Source of the DNA: Chelativorans sp. Marseille-P2723
GTDB taxonomy: Bacteria > Pseudomonadota > Alphaproteobacteria > Rhizobiales > Rhizobiaceae
Direction of reading: 5' to 3'
Assembly (NCBI RefSeq): GCF_902809845.1
Contig: NZ_CADDWI010000008.1
Coordinates: 1,116,001-1,180,000, forward strand
Length of the DNA stretch: 64,000 nucleotides
Under the pieces are notes generated by a model. That model was not told where the DNA came from. It made no database searches and worked only from the letters and a program-made list of their open reading frames with translations. Below are positions 27,277 through 37,026 of this stretch, piece by piece (position 1 is the first letter of the stretch; each line of letters starts with the position of its first letter). Both the position numbers and the translations under genes were made by a program.

Positions 27277-29736
27277 ATGCCGGCTTTCTCCCAGGGCCTG
27301 GAACGCGCGCTTCACCAAGCGCTGACCTATGCCAATGAACGCCACCATGAATATGCGACGCTGGAGCATCTGCTTCTGGCGCTGCTCGACGACAATGATG
27401 CGGCCACAGTCATGCGGGCGTGCAACGTCGATCTCGATGAGCTGAGGCGTACTGTCCTCGACTATATCGACACCGAGCTCGACAATCTCGTCACCGGCTA
27501 TGATGAGGATTCCAAGCCCACAGCCGGTTTCCAGCGAGTCATCCAGCGGGCGGTGATCCACGTACAGTCTTCAGGCCGCGAAGAGGTTTCGGGTGCGAAC
27601 GTGCTTGTAGCGATCTTCGCCGAGCGCGAGAGTCATGCTGCCTATTTCCTCCAGGAACAGCAGATGACCCGCTATGACGCGGTCAACTATATCAGTCACG
27701 GGATTGCCAAACGTCCCGGCGCTTCGGAGTCGCGCACGCCCCGCGGAGCCGACGAGGATCAGGCAGGCCCTGCGGCGGGCGCGGAGACGGAGGATGGGGC
27801 CAAGAAGAAACAGCAGCAGGATGCGCTGTCGGCTTACTGTGTCAATCTGAACGCGAAGGCGCGGGCAGGCCGGATCGACCCCTTGATTGGCCGGGAGGCG
27901 GAAATCAATCGCACCATCCAGGTGCTGTGCCGCCGTTCCAAGAACAATCCGCTCTATGTGGGCGATCCCGGTGTGGGCAAGACCGCCATTGCCGAAGGCT
28001 TGGCCAAGCGCATTGTGGAGGGTGACGTGCCGGAAGTTCTGGCAGACGCCACCATCTTTGCCCTCGACATGGGGACGCTGCTTGCTGGAACGCGCTATCG
28101 CGGTGACTTCGAGGAACGGTTGAAGCAGGTCGTGAAGGAACTGGAGGATTTCCCCGGTGCCATCCTGTTCATTGACGAGATCCATACGGTGATTGGCGCG
28201 GGCGCGACCTCAGGCGGGGCGATGGATGCCTCCAACCTTCTGAAGCCGGCGCTCTCTTCCGGAGCGATCCGCTGCATAGGCTCGACCACCTACAAGGAGT
28301 TCCGTCAGTTCTTCGAGAAGGACAGGGCGTTGGTTCGCCGCTTCCAGAAGATCGACGTGAATGAGCCGACGGTGGATGATGCCATCGAGATCATGAAGGG
28401 GCTGAAGCCCTATTTCGAGGACTTCCACCGCGTCAAATACACGAACGACGCCGTGAAGGCGGCGGTCGAGCTATCGGCGCGCTACATCAGTGATCGCAAG
28501 CTGCCGGACAAGGCCATTGACGTGATCGACGAGACCGGCGCTTCGCAGAAGCTGCTGCCCCAGTCCAAGCGGCGCAAGGTGATCACCGTGAGGGAGATCG
28601 AGAACACGATAGCCACCATGGCGAGGATTCCACCCAAGACCGTCTCCGCGGATGACGAGAAGGTGCTTGCCGGGCTGGAGGTCGAGCTTAAGCGTGTGGT
28701 ATACGGTCAAGACCAGGCGATCGAGGCGCTTGCCTCGGCGATCAAGCTTGCCCGCGCCGGTCTGCGCGAGCCCGAGAAGCCCATCGGCTCTTATTTGTTC
28801 TCCGGTCCGACCGGTGTCGGCAAGACCGAGGTGGCAAAACAGCTCGCCGCTTCCCTCGGCGTGGAGCTTCTGCGTTTCGATATGTCGGAGTACATGGAGC
28901 GCCACACGGTCAGCCGCCTCATCGGCGCGCCTCCGGGCTATGTCGGGTTCGACCAGGGCGGGCTGCTGACGGACGGCGTTGATCAGCATCCGCATTGCGT
29001 GCTGCTTCTCGACGAAATCGAGAAAGCGCATCCGGATCTATTCAACATTCTCCTGCAGGTGATGGACCACGGCAAGCTAACCGACCACAACGGCAAGCAG
29101 ATCGACTTCCGCAATGTCATCCTTATCATGACGACCAATGCGGGTGCCGCCGATCTCGCCAAGCCGGCGATCGGTTTCGGTTCCTCCAAGCGCGAAGGCG
29201 ATGATATGGAGGCGATAAACCGCCTCTTCTCACCCGAGTTCCGCAACCGGCTTGATGCCATCATACCCTTCGGGTCGCTGCCTGTTCCGGTGGTACATCA
29301 AGTCGTGCAGAAGTTCGTCATGCAGCTTGAGGCTCAACTTGCCGAGCGCAAGGTCACCTTCGACCTGTCCGACGAGGCGGTGGCATGGCTTGCCGACAAG
29401 GGTTATGACGAGCGCATGGGTGCGCGCCCTCTCGGCCGCGTGATTCAGGAGCACATCAAGAAGCCGCTGGCTGAAGAAGTGCTGTTTGGAAAATTGAAGC
29501 GCGGTGGGACCGTGAAGGTGACGGTCGAAAAGAACGAAGCGGGCGAGGCCGGTCTGAAGCTGGAGATCATCCCCGACGACCAGCCGGTCAGGCCTAAGCG
29601 GGAGGCGCCGCAGCCTAAGGGCGCCGGTTCAAAGCGGCCCGCGGCGAAGAAGACGAAGGCGAAGGCAAAACAACCGCCGGTAAGCAAGGAGCCTCCCAAA
29701 CGCAGTCTCGTCCCGCAACTGCCGCGTAAGGGCTGA
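27277..29736 (+). CDS. clpA: ATP-dependent Clp protease ATP-binding subunit ClpA
   Basis: An 819-residue double AAA+ unfoldase. It forms a hexamer that unfolds substrates and feeds them into ClpP. The N domain (1-~145) binds ClpS and is followed by a charged linker. The first AAA module has Walker [10 protein letters not shown] (about 229) and Walker B FIDEIH. The second has GPTGVGKTE (about 511) and LLDEIEKAH. The ClpP-docking loop is AIGFGSS (about 631). The C-terminus carries a Lys/Pro-rich extension of ~50 residues. GAGGT lies five bases before ATG 27277. An intrinsic terminator follows. Confidence 0.96.
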   Translation: MPAFSQGLERALHQALTYANERHHEYATLEHLLLALLDDNDAATVMRACNVDLDELRRTVLDYIDTELDNLVTGYDEDSKPTAGFQRVIQRAVIHVQSSGREEVSGANVLVAIFAERESHAAYFLQEQQMTRYDAVNYISHGIAKRPGASESRTPRGADEDQAGPAAGAETEDGAKKKQQQDALSAYCVNLNAKARAGRIDPLIGREAEINRTIQVLCRRSKNNPLYVGDPGVGKTAIAEGLAKRIVEGDVPEVLADATIFALDMGTLLAGTRYRGDFEERLKQVVKELEDFPGAILFIDEIHTVIGAGATSGGAMDASNLLKPALSSGAIRCIGSTTYKEFRQFFEKDRALVRRFQKIDVNEPTVDDAIEIMKGLKPYFEDFHRVKYTNDAVKAAVELSARYISDRKLPDKAIDVIDETGASQKLLPQSKRRKVITVREIENTIATMARIPPKTVSADDEKVLAGLEVELKRVVYGQDQAIEALASAIKLARAGLREPEKPIGSYLFSGPTGVGKTEVAKQLAASLGVELLRFDMSEYMERHTVSRLIGAPPGYVGFDQGGLLTDGVDQHPHCVLLLDEIEKAHPDLFNILLQVMDHGKLTDHNGKQIDFRNVILIMTTNAGAADLAKPAIGFGSSKREGDDMEAINRLFSPEFRNRLDAIIPFGSLPVPVVHQVVQKFVMQLEAQLAERKVTFDLSDEAVAWLADKGYDERMGARPLGRVIQEHIKKPLAEEVLFGKLKRGGTVKVTVEKNEAGEAGLKLEIIPDDQPVRPKREAPQPKGAGSKRPAAKKTKAKAKQPPVSKEPPKRSLVPQLPRKG

Positions 29737-29760
29737 GCGGGACCAGCTATACGGACGCAA

Positions 29761-29790
29761 GGCGCGAGACGAAAGTTTCGCGCCTTTTTC
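29761..29790 (+). terminator. Intrinsic terminator of clpS-clpA
   Basis: GGCGCGA-G-AC pairs with GT-T-TCGCGCC around a GAAA tetraloop, followed by TTTTTC. It begins 25 bases past the clpA stop. Confidence 0.85.
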
Positions 29791-30020
29791 GTTCTGCTGA
29801 ATCTGGGGGGAATGGGCTGTTTTCCAGTTGCTCAAGCAGGGCCGTGACCTTGCAGCAACTATCGTAAAGCGGACGACAGAGGCAGCGTGACGAGACCTGC
29901 GCAATTCAGCTGCTTGATGGACATAACCTAGCTTCCCGCCATATGCTGAATTTGTCGCTTCTTTCAGCTTCATCCTGACCATTTTGCCCATCAAAGGCGG
30001 CCAGCACACAGGGAAAATCA

Positions 30021-31322
30021 GTGGAAACGGACCTCAAGATGAGAAGGCGTTTAAAGCCACATGGAAAACGCCCAATGCTCCGTTTCCTCCTTTGGCGCAG
30101 ACATTATGATCCGCTGTTGCTTGCGGCAGCGATGGCATGCCTGGTGTCGAAGATAAGAGCCGATATCGTCATTTTCGGGTTTTTCCTTACTGTCGGTCTT
30201 TACCTGATCGCCGTCAGACACCGTTCGCTGCGTTATATCGATCCGGTATATGCGACAGGATCCTGCCTTTACGGAATCGGCGCGATTGTCCTGGGGGTCG
30301 CTCATTGGAATTTTCCCGACGAGATACGCTGGATCGGCTATCCGGTTTATCTCATGCTCGGCATCGCCTTTTTCCCCAGCGTAACCCTTGTAAAGGATCC
30401 GCTTCGGCAGATTGTATTGGGCTCGCGGGTGGGGCTGGCACTTGCCGTCTTCATTGGCGTTCTGGAAGTTTTGGCAGGCGGGGAACGGATGGGTCTTGGA
30501 GGCAATGCCGCCAATACAGCCTTCGTGATTGCGGTGGCCGGCGTATTGGCCCGCATGCAAGTGCCTTCCCCGCCGCGCCTCTTGCCGAATTCACGGCTCT
30601 GGTTTTACCTTGCGGCGTTTGCTGTGATCATGACCGGCACCCGATCTGTTCTGCCGATTTTCCTCTTAGGGCTGCTCTTCGATATTTTTGCATTCCGCCG
30701 CCAACTGCTCGATGGGATACTCCGCTTTCCATTGAAGGGGCTGGCGGCATTCGGCATCGTCCTCGCAATGGGCTTCACAGCGATCGGTTACGAACTGTCG
30801 AGTTCCATTGCCAACCGTTTCGAATACACCCTGACGGAGTTTGATTCGGCGTTACACTTCAATGAGGGACGGCAAGATCAGGAATTGACTGGATTGTCGA
30901 TTCGGCTCGTACTCTGGCAACAGGCGTTAGACGTCATCAGCCATTATCCAATCCTTGGCAGCGGCGGTGAAAGCAGCATGGAGGAAATCCAGCTTGGGAT
31001 ACCGCCGGATCAGCGCCCCATCTTTGCCCACTACATTCACGTGCACAACTTCATCCTGGACGAGCTTCGCATTCGAGGCAGCCTGGGCCTTGCGCTCATG
31101 CTGGGATTCTTTGTTGCGGTAAGTTGGAAGCTTTGGGCGAGCGGCTTGCCTGAAATCCGCCAGGCGCTGGTGCTTTTCCTGGTGTCGCTCACAACCTACG
31201 GCTCACTACACGGAGTGCTCCTGGCGGACCGCAACATTGCTTTGATTGCGATATTCCTGACGATGATGCTGCTGCACTTGCAGAAAGTCGAGTTCTGGGG
31301 GAGGGTTCGGAAAGCCTCTTAG
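30021..31322 (+). CDS. O-antigen ligase / polymerase family membrane protein
   Basis: A 433-residue polytopic membrane protein with about ten hydrophobic helices. The large loop near residue 340 contains HYIHVHNFILDELRIRG. This is the His-containing periplasmic motif shared by O-antigen ligases (WaaL) and Wzy-like polymerases, which transfer undecaprenyl-linked glycans. Arg/Glu-rich segments before it (YTLTEFDSALHFNEGRQDQ) form the rest of that loop. Ligase and polymerase cannot be told apart by eye. The GTG at 30021 follows AGGGAAAATCA. It ends with a four-base overlap against the convergent GT25 gene, another LPS-type enzyme. Confidence 0.8.
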   Translation: METDLKMRRRLKPHGKRPMLRFLLWRRHYDPLLLAAAMACLVSKIRADIVIFGFFLTVGLYLIAVRHRSLRYIDPVYATGSCLYGIGAIVLGVAHWNFPDEIRWIGYPVYLMLGIAFFPSVTLVKDPLRQIVLGSRVGLALAVFIGVLEVLAGGERMGLGGNAANTAFVIAVAGVLARMQVPSPPRLLPNSRLWFYLAAFAVIMTGTRSVLPIFLLGLLFDIFAFRRQLLDGILRFPLKGLAAFGIVLAMGFTAIGYELSSSIANRFEYTLTEFDSALHFNEGRQDQELTGLSIRLVLWQQALDVISHYPILGSGGESSMEEIQLGIPPDQRPIFAHYIHVHNFILDELRIRGSLGLALMLGFFVAVSWKLWASGLPEIRQALVLFLVSLTTYGSLHGVLLADRNIALIAIFLTMMLLHLQKVEFWGRVRKAS

Positions 31323-32044
31323 TTGAAAGCTGCGTAAAGCGCCCGCCTAATATAATCCTGTCCGCGGAAAAGGGCGGTGGGAAGCCGCATGTAGAAGGGA
31401 AATTTCGTTTTGCTGTAACCCCCTATCGTGGAGGTCCGGCTTGCTGGTTTCAGCAGCGGTATCTGCGTGACATAGACGCGCGCTCCGTGCGCCCAGTCAC
31501 GCTCAAGCGCTATATCGAACGGCAGGAACATGGGCAGCGTTCTTGCCAAAAGCTTGCGCGCTCCTTCCAGGGAGACGAGATAGCCCATTGATGACCCCAT
31601 AGGCCCATGGATACAACGGCCAACGCTGTCACCCACGTCGGTCCTGACCTTGTGGATAAAGCCTTTGGTTCGGTGATTGTACAGCTTCACGATATCAGGC
31701 TGGGGGCTGAGCCGTGTGCATGCCTCGACGCGGGCTGCAAAATCAGGAAGGAAGTCGGCATCGTCTTCCAGAATGACGGCGAATGGCCACTCCGCCTCTG
31801 CTACCCGGCGAAGGGCGCGAAGATGGCTCATATAACATCCATATTCGCCACCCATCGGCCTGCGCCCGTGCCAGAGCTGAAACTTTCTGACGTCAAGTTC
31901 CTTGCGCTCATGAGGCTGAAGAGCATTGCCGTCCATGGCGGCAACTCTTTCCGGGACAATTCTCAGTTCAGCGGCACGCGCCGACAGCCCATCCCACCGG
32001 TCGGGGGAACGGTCGAGATTGATGACCAGTACAGGAATGTCCAC
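31319..32044 (-). CDS. Glycosyltransferase family 25 protein
   Basis: A 241-residue LPS-type glycosyltransferase. It begins IPVLVINLDRSPDRW, the classic GT25 opening. GGEYGCYMSHLRALRRVA (65-82) is conserved, and LEDDADF (92-98) is the acidic metal/nucleotide-sugar motif. Members add galactose or similar sugars to lipooligosaccharide cores. The acceptor here is unknown. It overlaps the convergent ligase-like gene by four bases and lies two bases after the HIT gene on the same strand. Confidence 0.88.
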   Translation of the reverse strand: MDIPVLVINLDRSPDRWDGLSARAAELRIVPERVAAMDGNALQPHERKELDVRKFQLWHGRRPMGGEYGCYMSHLRALRRVAEAEWPFAVILEDDADFLPDFAARVEACTRLSPQPDIVKLYNHRTKGFIHKVRTDVGDSVGRCIHGPMGSSMGYLVSLEGARKLLARTLPMFLPFDIALERDWAHGARVYVTQIPLLKPASRTSTIGGYSKTKFPFYMRLPTALFRGQDYIRRALYAAFN

Positions 32045-32046
32045 GA

Positions 32047-32487
32047 TCAGCCTTCCGGTTCGTTCTCCAGCGCCTTGCGTATCTTGCTCGCATTCTCTGC
32101 CAGCACCTCCTGGTTTTCCATCTCTCCGGTATGCGGGCGCAAGGCTACGCCTGCAAAGCGGGGTAGGACATGGAAGTGCAGGTGAAAGACGACCTGTCCG
32201 CCTGCCGATTCGTTGAATTGCTGAATGGTAAGTCCGTCAGCCTCGAAGGCCTTCATTGCGGCGCGACCGACCCGGCGGACCGTGCGCATGACGGCCGAAA
32301 GTGCCTCGTCATCGACATCGAGCAAATTGCGAGCGGGCCGTTTGGGGATGACAAGGCAATGCCCTGTGCCACGGGGCATGATGTCCATAAAGGCGAACGT
32401 TTCCTCATCTTCGAAGATCTTGTGCGCGGGCAGTTCGCCGCGGAGGATCTTTGCGAAGGGATTGGCCTCGTCGTAGCTGGCTGTCAT
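32047..32487 (-). CDS. HIT family protein (histidine triad hydrolase)
   Basis: A 146-residue Hint-type nucleotide hydrolase. The triad HLHFHVLPRF is at residues 102-111, with His102/104/106 in the H-x-H-x-H arrangement that cleaves nucleoside phosphoramidates and AMP-lysine adducts. NPFAKILRGELPAHKIFED is the conserved start, and PRGTGHCLVIPKR the middle motif. The true substrate is unknown. It lies immediately upstream of GT25 on the minus strand and about 85 bases after the FemAB-like gene. Confidence 0.93.
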   Translation of the reverse strand: MTASYDEANPFAKILRGELPAHKIFEDEETFAFMDIMPRGTGHCLVIPKRPARNLLDVDDEALSAVMRTVRRVGRAAMKAFEADGLTIQQFNESAGGQVVFHLHFHVLPRFAGVALRPHTGEMENQEVLAENASKIRKALENEPEG

Positions 32488-32572
32488 TTTTCGCCCTCGT
32501 TTCCGATTGTGTTGGTGCGATGTTTGTTGGCGATGGCTGCGCCGTCAAGGCGGAACAATCTTTGTGTTCTTC

Positions 32573-33745
32573 TTAAGACCTGCGATAGGGCGTGTGCTCT
32601 GCGAGCATCTCACCGACGATCTCCACTTCGTGGCGCTCGTGGTCAAGATAGTTTGCAACAGCTCGCCTGAGGCCGGGATGGGCGATGTAGTGGGCGGAAT
32701 GTGTCGTCACCGGAATATAGCCGCGGGCCAGCTTGTGTTCGCCCTGCGCCCCGGCCTCCACGCGCTTGAGGCCCCTTCCAATGGCGAATTCGATTGCCTG
32801 ATGATAGCAAACCTCGAAATGCAGGAAGGGGTGATGCTCAATGCATCCCCAGTTGCGGCCGTAGAGCGTGTCGCCGCCAATGAAGTTGATGGCACCAGCG
32901 ATGTAGCGCCCGGCGCGTTTGGCCATCACCAGCAGAATGTCGTCAGCCATGCGCTCTCCTATGAGGGAGAAGAAGCGGCGGTTGAGATAGGGGCGGCCCC
33001 ATTTGCGGCTGCCGGTTTCCATGTAAAATCCAAAGAAGTCGTCCCATACGGCTTCCGTCAGGTCGCGCCCCGTCAGCCAGTCGATGGTGATTCCAGCCTC
33101 GCACGCGGTGCGCCGCTCCTTCTTCAACGCCTTACGCTTGCGCGAGGTGAGAGTGCCCAGAAAATCATCGTAGGAACGGTAATCCTGATTGAAGAAATGG
33201 AACTGCTGGTCCGTCCGCCGCAAGAAGCCGGCTTCCGCCAGCACCTCTGCCTCGTCCTGGGGTGCAAAGGTAACATGTAGCGAAGAAACGCCAAGCCGAT
33301 CTGCCACCATCCGCAGCCCTTCCGCCAACGCTTGGCGAACGGCATCCTTGTTGGCCATGCGACTTGCAAGTAGGCGTGGCCCGGTAGCGGGGGTGAAGGG
33401 TACAGACACCTGGAGCTTGGGATAATACCGCCCACCGGCGCGCTCCAGCGCATCCGCCCATCCATGATCGAAGACATATTCGCCCTGGCTGTGTGACTTT
33501 AGATAACAGGGCACGGCGCCGAGCAGCGTTCCGTCGGCGTCTTCAAGACGAAGATGCTGGCCGAGCCAGCCGGTCCCGCGTGTGGCACAGCCGCTTTCCT
33601 CCAACGTCTTCAGGAAGTCATAAGAGATGAAGGGATTGTAATCGGCGCTTCCGGAGGTGGCGCCAGCCAGACTCGCCCATTCCTCCCTGGAAAAGTCGTC
33701 GAGGCTTTGCGCTATCGCAATAGTGGCTGCCTGGCTGGTTTTCAT
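32573..33745 (-). CDS. FemAB-like / GNAT family protein (DUF482)
   Basis: A 390-residue protein of the FemAB-like family PF04339. Typical features are NPFISYDFLKTLEESGCA near the N-terminus, EYVFDHGWADALERAGGRYYPKLQ, and SLHVTF. The C-terminal GNAT fold carries VMAKRAGRYIAGAINFIGGDTLYGRNWG and HFEVCYYHQAIE-type elements. Members are predicted to transfer amino-acyl or acyl groups, possibly to cell-wall or metabolite substrates, but none is well characterised. The ATG at 33745 is preferred over a TTG six codons upstream. It precedes HIT and GT25 on the same strand. Confidence 0.8.
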   Translation of the reverse strand: MKTSQAATIAIAQSLDDFSREEWASLAGATSGSADYNPFISYDFLKTLEESGCATRGTGWLGQHLRLEDADGTLLGAVPCYLKSHSQGEYVFDHGWADALERAGGRYYPKLQVSVPFTPATGPRLLASRMANKDAVRQALAEGLRMVADRLGVSSLHVTFAPQDEAEVLAEAGFLRRTDQQFHFFNQDYRSYDDFLGTLTSRKRKALKKERRTACEAGITIDWLTGRDLTEAVWDDFFGFYMETGSRKWGRPYLNRRFFSLIGERMADDILLVMAKRAGRYIAGAINFIGGDTLYGRNWGCIEHHPFLHFEVCYHQAIEFAIGRGLKRVEAGAQGEHKLARGYIPVTTHSAHYIAHPGLRRAVANYLDHERHEVEIVGEMLAEHTPYRRS

Positions 33746-33804
33746 TGCGGTCCGGAAATCCAATATCTCCGAACATAGGCGAAATGGGCGAGGCTTTCAC
33801 CCGT

Positions 33805-34527
33805 TCAAGGATCGAATCCTTCGAAAGTCATCTGATCGGCATAGCGGAGGGTCTTCTGTGCATCTTCGGCGTTACGGACCGTCCACGTGATAACGGGTAG
33901 TGAAAGGCGCTCACGAACGAAGCTGACGAACGCATTGGGCAGGTTGGAGACGTCATAGGAGACGAAGGATAGGCCATTTGCAAGCATGGAGAAATGGGCT
34001 TCCATATCGGAGGGCGAGGACCCGGTGGCGGTCAAGCCAACCGGCAGGTTACCGCTTTTCCGGCCCAGATCGCGGACAATCCAGTGATCGAAGGACATCA
34101 GGGCGGCGTGGCCCTTATAGCTTGAGAGACTGCCGAGAACTGCATCCACCAAGCCGGTATCGTGACCGGCGACGCCCTTCAGTTCGATGATAAGCGGGAC
34201 GGCGCCTGAGACCAGTTCAAGTAGCTGCGAGAGCGTGGGAACCTGCTCGGCTGTGCCGCCGACACGCAGCGCTCCCATTTCGGCTGACGTCCTTTGCCAG
34301 ATGCGACCATCCCCGCCCGTAAGCCGTGCTAGCTCTTCATCATGGAAGACTACGGGAACTCCGTCCGACGCCAGATGCACGTCGCACTCTATCGTGTAGT
34401 TGCGCTCGACGGCTGCCCGAAAGGCTGCGCGGGTGTTCTCCCATCGAGTCTTGTTCATATCATGGAGCCCGCGATGCGCGATGGGCCGGGAAGTCAGCCA
34501 GGAAAGCTCTCCCACGGTTGCGTTCAT
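33805..34527 (-). CDS. Glycerophosphodiester phosphodiesterase
   Basis: A 240-residue TIM-barrel phosphodiesterase that hydrolyses glycerophosphodiesters to glycerol-3-phosphate and an alcohol. His18-Arg19 (AHRG), the ENT at 30-32, the metal-binding ECDVH (47-51) and the catalytic His62 in VFHD are intact. IELKG is the second acidic site. No signal peptide is visible, so it is probably cytosolic (UgpQ-type). Its ATG shares one base with the RidA stop (TGATG), so the two genes are coupled. Confidence 0.9.
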   Translation of the reverse strand: MNATVGELSWLTSRPIAHRGLHDMNKTRWENTRAAFRAAVERNYTIECDVHLASDGVPVVFHDEELARLTGGDGRIWQRTSAEMGALRVGGTAEQVPTLSQLLELVSGAVPLIIELKGVAGHDTGLVDAVLGSLSSYKGHAALMSFDHWIVRDLGRKSGNLPVGLTATGSSPSDMEAHFSMLANGLSFVSYDVSNLPNAFVSFVRERLSLPVITWTVRNAEDAQKTLRYADQMTFEGFDP

Positions 34528-34991
34528 CAGTCGATCTCTATAATCGCTTCAATCTCGACGGGAGCATTCATCGGCAGCGAAGCCGTGCCGACGGCCGAGC
34601 GAGCGTGGCGGCCCTTGTCGCCGAGCGCAGCGACAAGAAAATCCGACGCGCCGTTGGCAACAACATGCTGCTCAATATAATCAGGGGTTGATGCGACGAA
34701 TACGGTGATCTTCACGATTCGCCGGATGCGTTCCAGATCGCCCAGTGCAGCTTGTGCCTGGGCAAGCACGTTGACCGCGCACCATTTTGCCGCCAGCTTG
34801 CCAGCCTCTGTCCCAAGTTCGCGGCCAAGCAGACCCATGGCCATCAGCCTGCCGTCCTTCATTGGTAGCTGTCCGGACGTGATGAGCAGATTGCCCGTTT
34901 CCACGCACGGAACATAGTTGGCAACGGCCTTGCCAGGCTCAGGAAGCTCCACTCCAAGCTCAAGCAAACGTTTCTCTATCGTGTTCTTCAT
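34527..34991 (-). CDS. RidA family protein (YjgF/YER057c/UK114)
   Basis: A 154-residue member of the Rid superfamily, whose founding members hydrolyse reactive enamine/imine intermediates from PLP enzymes. GNLLITSGQLPMKDGRL and VKITVFVASTPDYIEQ are family segments. The position usually holding the catalytic Arg of archetypal RidA (IxRxxVE/IE near the C-terminus) reads SLPMNAPVEIEAI. This fits an outlying Rid subfamily, so deaminase activity is uncertain. It heads the GDPD-FemAB-HIT-GT25 minus-strand run and diverges from eipB. Confidence 0.88.
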   Translation of the reverse strand: MKNTIEKRLLELGVELPEPGKAVANYVPCVETGNLLITSGQLPMKDGRLMAMGLLGRELGTEAGKLAAKWCAVNVLAQAQAALGDLERIRRIVKITVFVASTPDYIEQHVVANGASDFLVAALGDKGRHARSAVGTASLPMNAPVEIEAIIEID

Positions 34992-35045
34992 TGAACTCCT
35001 CGCAGATGGCCATGCATGATACTTCTAGCGCATGGCGAACTTCTC

Positions 35046-35073
35046 AGTGACTGACGGGGACGATTTTTATAAA
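35046..35073 (+). promoter_or_regulatory. Promoter candidate for eipB
   Basis: AGTGAC (35046-35051), 16-base spacer, TATAAA (35068-35073). It is located 25 bases before the eipB ATG. Moderate match only. Confidence 0.4.
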
Positions 35074-35097
35074 ACGCCTCCACAACGGAGATTTCCC

Positions 35098-35937
35098 ATG
35101 TGCCTGTCATCCCGCGCCTTGTTCGCGATCATACCACTGCTCAGTCTCACCGCTTCTGCTGCAGCGGATGCTCGAACCCTTCTACCGCACAGGGCGGTCT
35201 ACGATCTTGCGCTGGCCGATACAAATGACGAATCGGACATCCAGCAACTAACCGGCCGGTGGGTTTTCGAGTTCTCCGGCACCTCATGTGAAGGCTATAC
35301 CCTTCAGTCCCGTATTGTCATGCGTTTTGAGATGACTGAGGGAACGAGCGTTATTGATCAACGGGTAATGAGCTTCGAGGATGCGGAAGGGGATACGTTC
35401 CGCTTCGTCACGCGCTCTTTCATCGACCAGGAGTTGGAGAACGAGGTCAGGGGCACTGCAAGAAGGGAGCCGTCTGGCACGCTGATTGAATATCAAAGAC
35501 CGGAGCGGAAGAAGGTTTCCCTCGCGCCGGTTCTCTTCCCCACCGCGCAGCTTCGTGAGCTCCTGGACAAGGCGGAGGCCGGTGAGCGCTTCTATGAAAG
35601 CGCCATATTCGATGGCACGGAATACGCCGAAGCTCCTGTCCTTGTTTCGGTCGTGGTCGGCCAGCCTGCGCCTGTAGCTGAGAGCGACCCGGAAAAGGCG
35701 GTGCTGGGCGCGCTCGCATCGGCAGAGTTCCGGCCGGTCACAGCGGCCTATTTCGACGGCAAGGAAGCAGGAGAAGGTGAGGAGACGAGCGACTACAACG
35801 TCAGCTTCAAACTCCATGAAAGCGGAATTCAGCGCGACATGGTGATTCGATACAGGGACTACTCCATGACCGCCAGACTCACCAATCTTGCGCTGTTTGA
35901 GCCGGATGAGGAATGCAGCGTAGAGGACGCCCGCTGA
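35098..35937 (+). CDS. eipB: Cell envelope integrity protein EipB family (DUF1849)
   Basis: A 279-residue periplasmic protein. A signal peptide spans residues 1-22 (ending SAAADA). The mature part begins LLPHRAVYDLALADT, the DUF1849 hallmark. Two cysteines, in SGTSCEGYTL and near the C-terminus in EPDEECSVED, match the disulfide that closes the spiral beta fold of Brucella EipB. That protein is needed for envelope integrity and interacts functionally with lipoproteins. ATG 35098 has CGGAG seven bases upstream and starts the signal peptide. An upstream in-frame start at 35032 would bury it. It is adjacent to the rpsB operon but with its own promoter candidate. Confidence 0.88.
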   Translation: MCLSSRALFAIIPLLSLTASAAADARTLLPHRAVYDLALADTNDESDIQQLTGRWVFEFSGTSCEGYTLQSRIVMRFEMTEGTSVIDQRVMSFEDAEGDTFRFVTRSFIDQELENEVRGTARREPSGTLIEYQRPERKKVSLAPVLFPTAQLRELLDKAEAGERFYESAIFDGTEYAEAPVLVSVVVGQPAPVAESDPEKAVLGALASAEFRPVTAAYFDGKEAGEGEETSDYNVSFKLHESGIQRDMVIRYRDYSMTARLTNLALFEPDEECSVEDAR

Positions 35938-35980
35938 GGACAAAAACCCTGGCGGGAAAGGCGTGCAAAAGCCTAGATGG

Positions 35981-36009
35981 CTTGCATTTGCCTGTATATA
36001 GCTCTATAT
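35981..36009 (+). promoter_or_regulatory. Promoter of rpsB-tsf
   Basis: CTTGCA (35981-35986), 17-base spacer, CTATAT (36004-36009). The -10 is a perfect rhizobial match and the -35 matches 4/6. It would give a ~110-base rpsB leader, in which regulation by S2 itself is known in other bacteria; no S2-binding fold was verified here. Confidence 0.75.
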
Positions 36010-36124
36010 GCGCGGCCATTCCACACGCGGACTTTGGGTTTCAGCCGGAAGACATCTGGCGGACACCTCCGGTGGCGCAATCGCGCCTGCGGTCCGCGGA
36101 GGCTCAACCGGAAAGGATTATGCA

Positions 36125-36946
36125 ATGGCTTTGCCAGACTTTAGCATGCGTCAGCTTCTCGAAGCGGGCGTACACTTCGGACACCAGACTCATCGTTGGA
36201 ACCCCAAGATGGATCCATACATCTTTGGTGCCCGTAACAACATCCACATCATTGATCTGAGTCAGACGGTGCCGCTTCTGCACCAGGCCTTGAAGACGGT
36301 GTCGGACACCGTGGCCAAGGGCGGTCGTGTGCTGTTTGTCGGAACGAAGCGCCAAGCTTCCGATATCGTTGCCGATGCGGCGCGACGCTGCGCCCAATAT
36401 TATGTGAACTCGCGCTGGCTGGGCGGCATGCTCACCAACTGGAAGACGATTTCCAATTCCATCCAGCGCCTGCGCCGGCTCGATGAGATGCTGGCTGACG
36501 AGAGCTTGCGTTTCACCAAGAAGGAGCGGCTCAATCTGGAGCGCGAGCGCGATAAGCTGGAGCGCGCGCTCGGCGGTATCCGGGACATGGGCTCAACTCC
36601 GGATATGATGTTTGTGGTCGATACCAACAAGGAAGCGATCGCTGTTCAGGAGGCGCGGCGACTGGGAATCCCGGTGATCGCCATCATCGATTCGAACTGT
36701 GATCCGGACCTCGTCGACTATCCGATTCCTGGTAATGACGACGCTGCTCGCGCTATCGCCCTTTACTGCGATCTGATTTCCAAAGCGGCCATCGATGGTA
36801 TTGAACGCCAGCAGGGCGCGCTCGGCATCGACCTGGGCGGATCCGTAGAGGCACCGGCGGAGCCTGCGCTGGATGAGCCGACCACCGAAGCTGTCCCTGC
36901 GGGAGAAGTGCAGGCCGAGGAAGCTGCGGCGCAGGCCAAGGAATAA
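36125..36946 (+). CDS. rpsB: 30S ribosomal protein S2
   Basis: A 273-residue uS2. It starts [21 protein letters not shown], with the conserved WNPKM and IHIIDL segments. [10 protein letters not shown] and [14 protein letters not shown] follow, and the C-terminal tail is acidic and Ala/Glu-rich, as often in alphaproteobacteria. ATG 36125 has GGAAAGGA upstream and is the family start. The frame is open to 36008 but without similarity. It forms an operon with tsf, with an intrinsic hairpin between them. Confidence 0.97.
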   Translation: MALPDFSMRQLLEAGVHFGHQTHRWNPKMDPYIFGARNNIHIIDLSQTVPLLHQALKTVSDTVAKGGRVLFVGTKRQASDIVADAARRCAQYYVNSRWLGGMLTNWKTISNSIQRLRRLDEMLADESLRFTKKERLNLERERDKLERALGGIRDMGSTPDMMFVVDTNKEAIAVQEARRLGIPVIAIIDSNCDPDLVDYPIPGNDDAARAIALYCDLISKAAIDGIERQQGALGIDLGGSVEAPAEPALDEPTTEAVPAGEVQAEEAAAQAKE

Positions 36947-36960
36947 AGATCAATTGGACA

Positions 36961-36989
36961 GGGAAGGACAGCCGTCCTTCCCCTTTCTG
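36961..36989 (+). terminator. Hairpin between rpsB and tsf (attenuator candidate)
   Basis: GGGAAGGAC pairs with GTCCTTCCC around a four-base loop and is followed by CTTTCT. It lies 14 bases after the rpsB stop and about 38 before tsf. Partial termination here would lower tsf relative to rpsB, as known in other bacteria. Confidence 0.6.
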
Positions 36990-37026
36990 GGGCGGGCCCT
37001 CGAAACCCGGATATGAAGAGGCGAAA

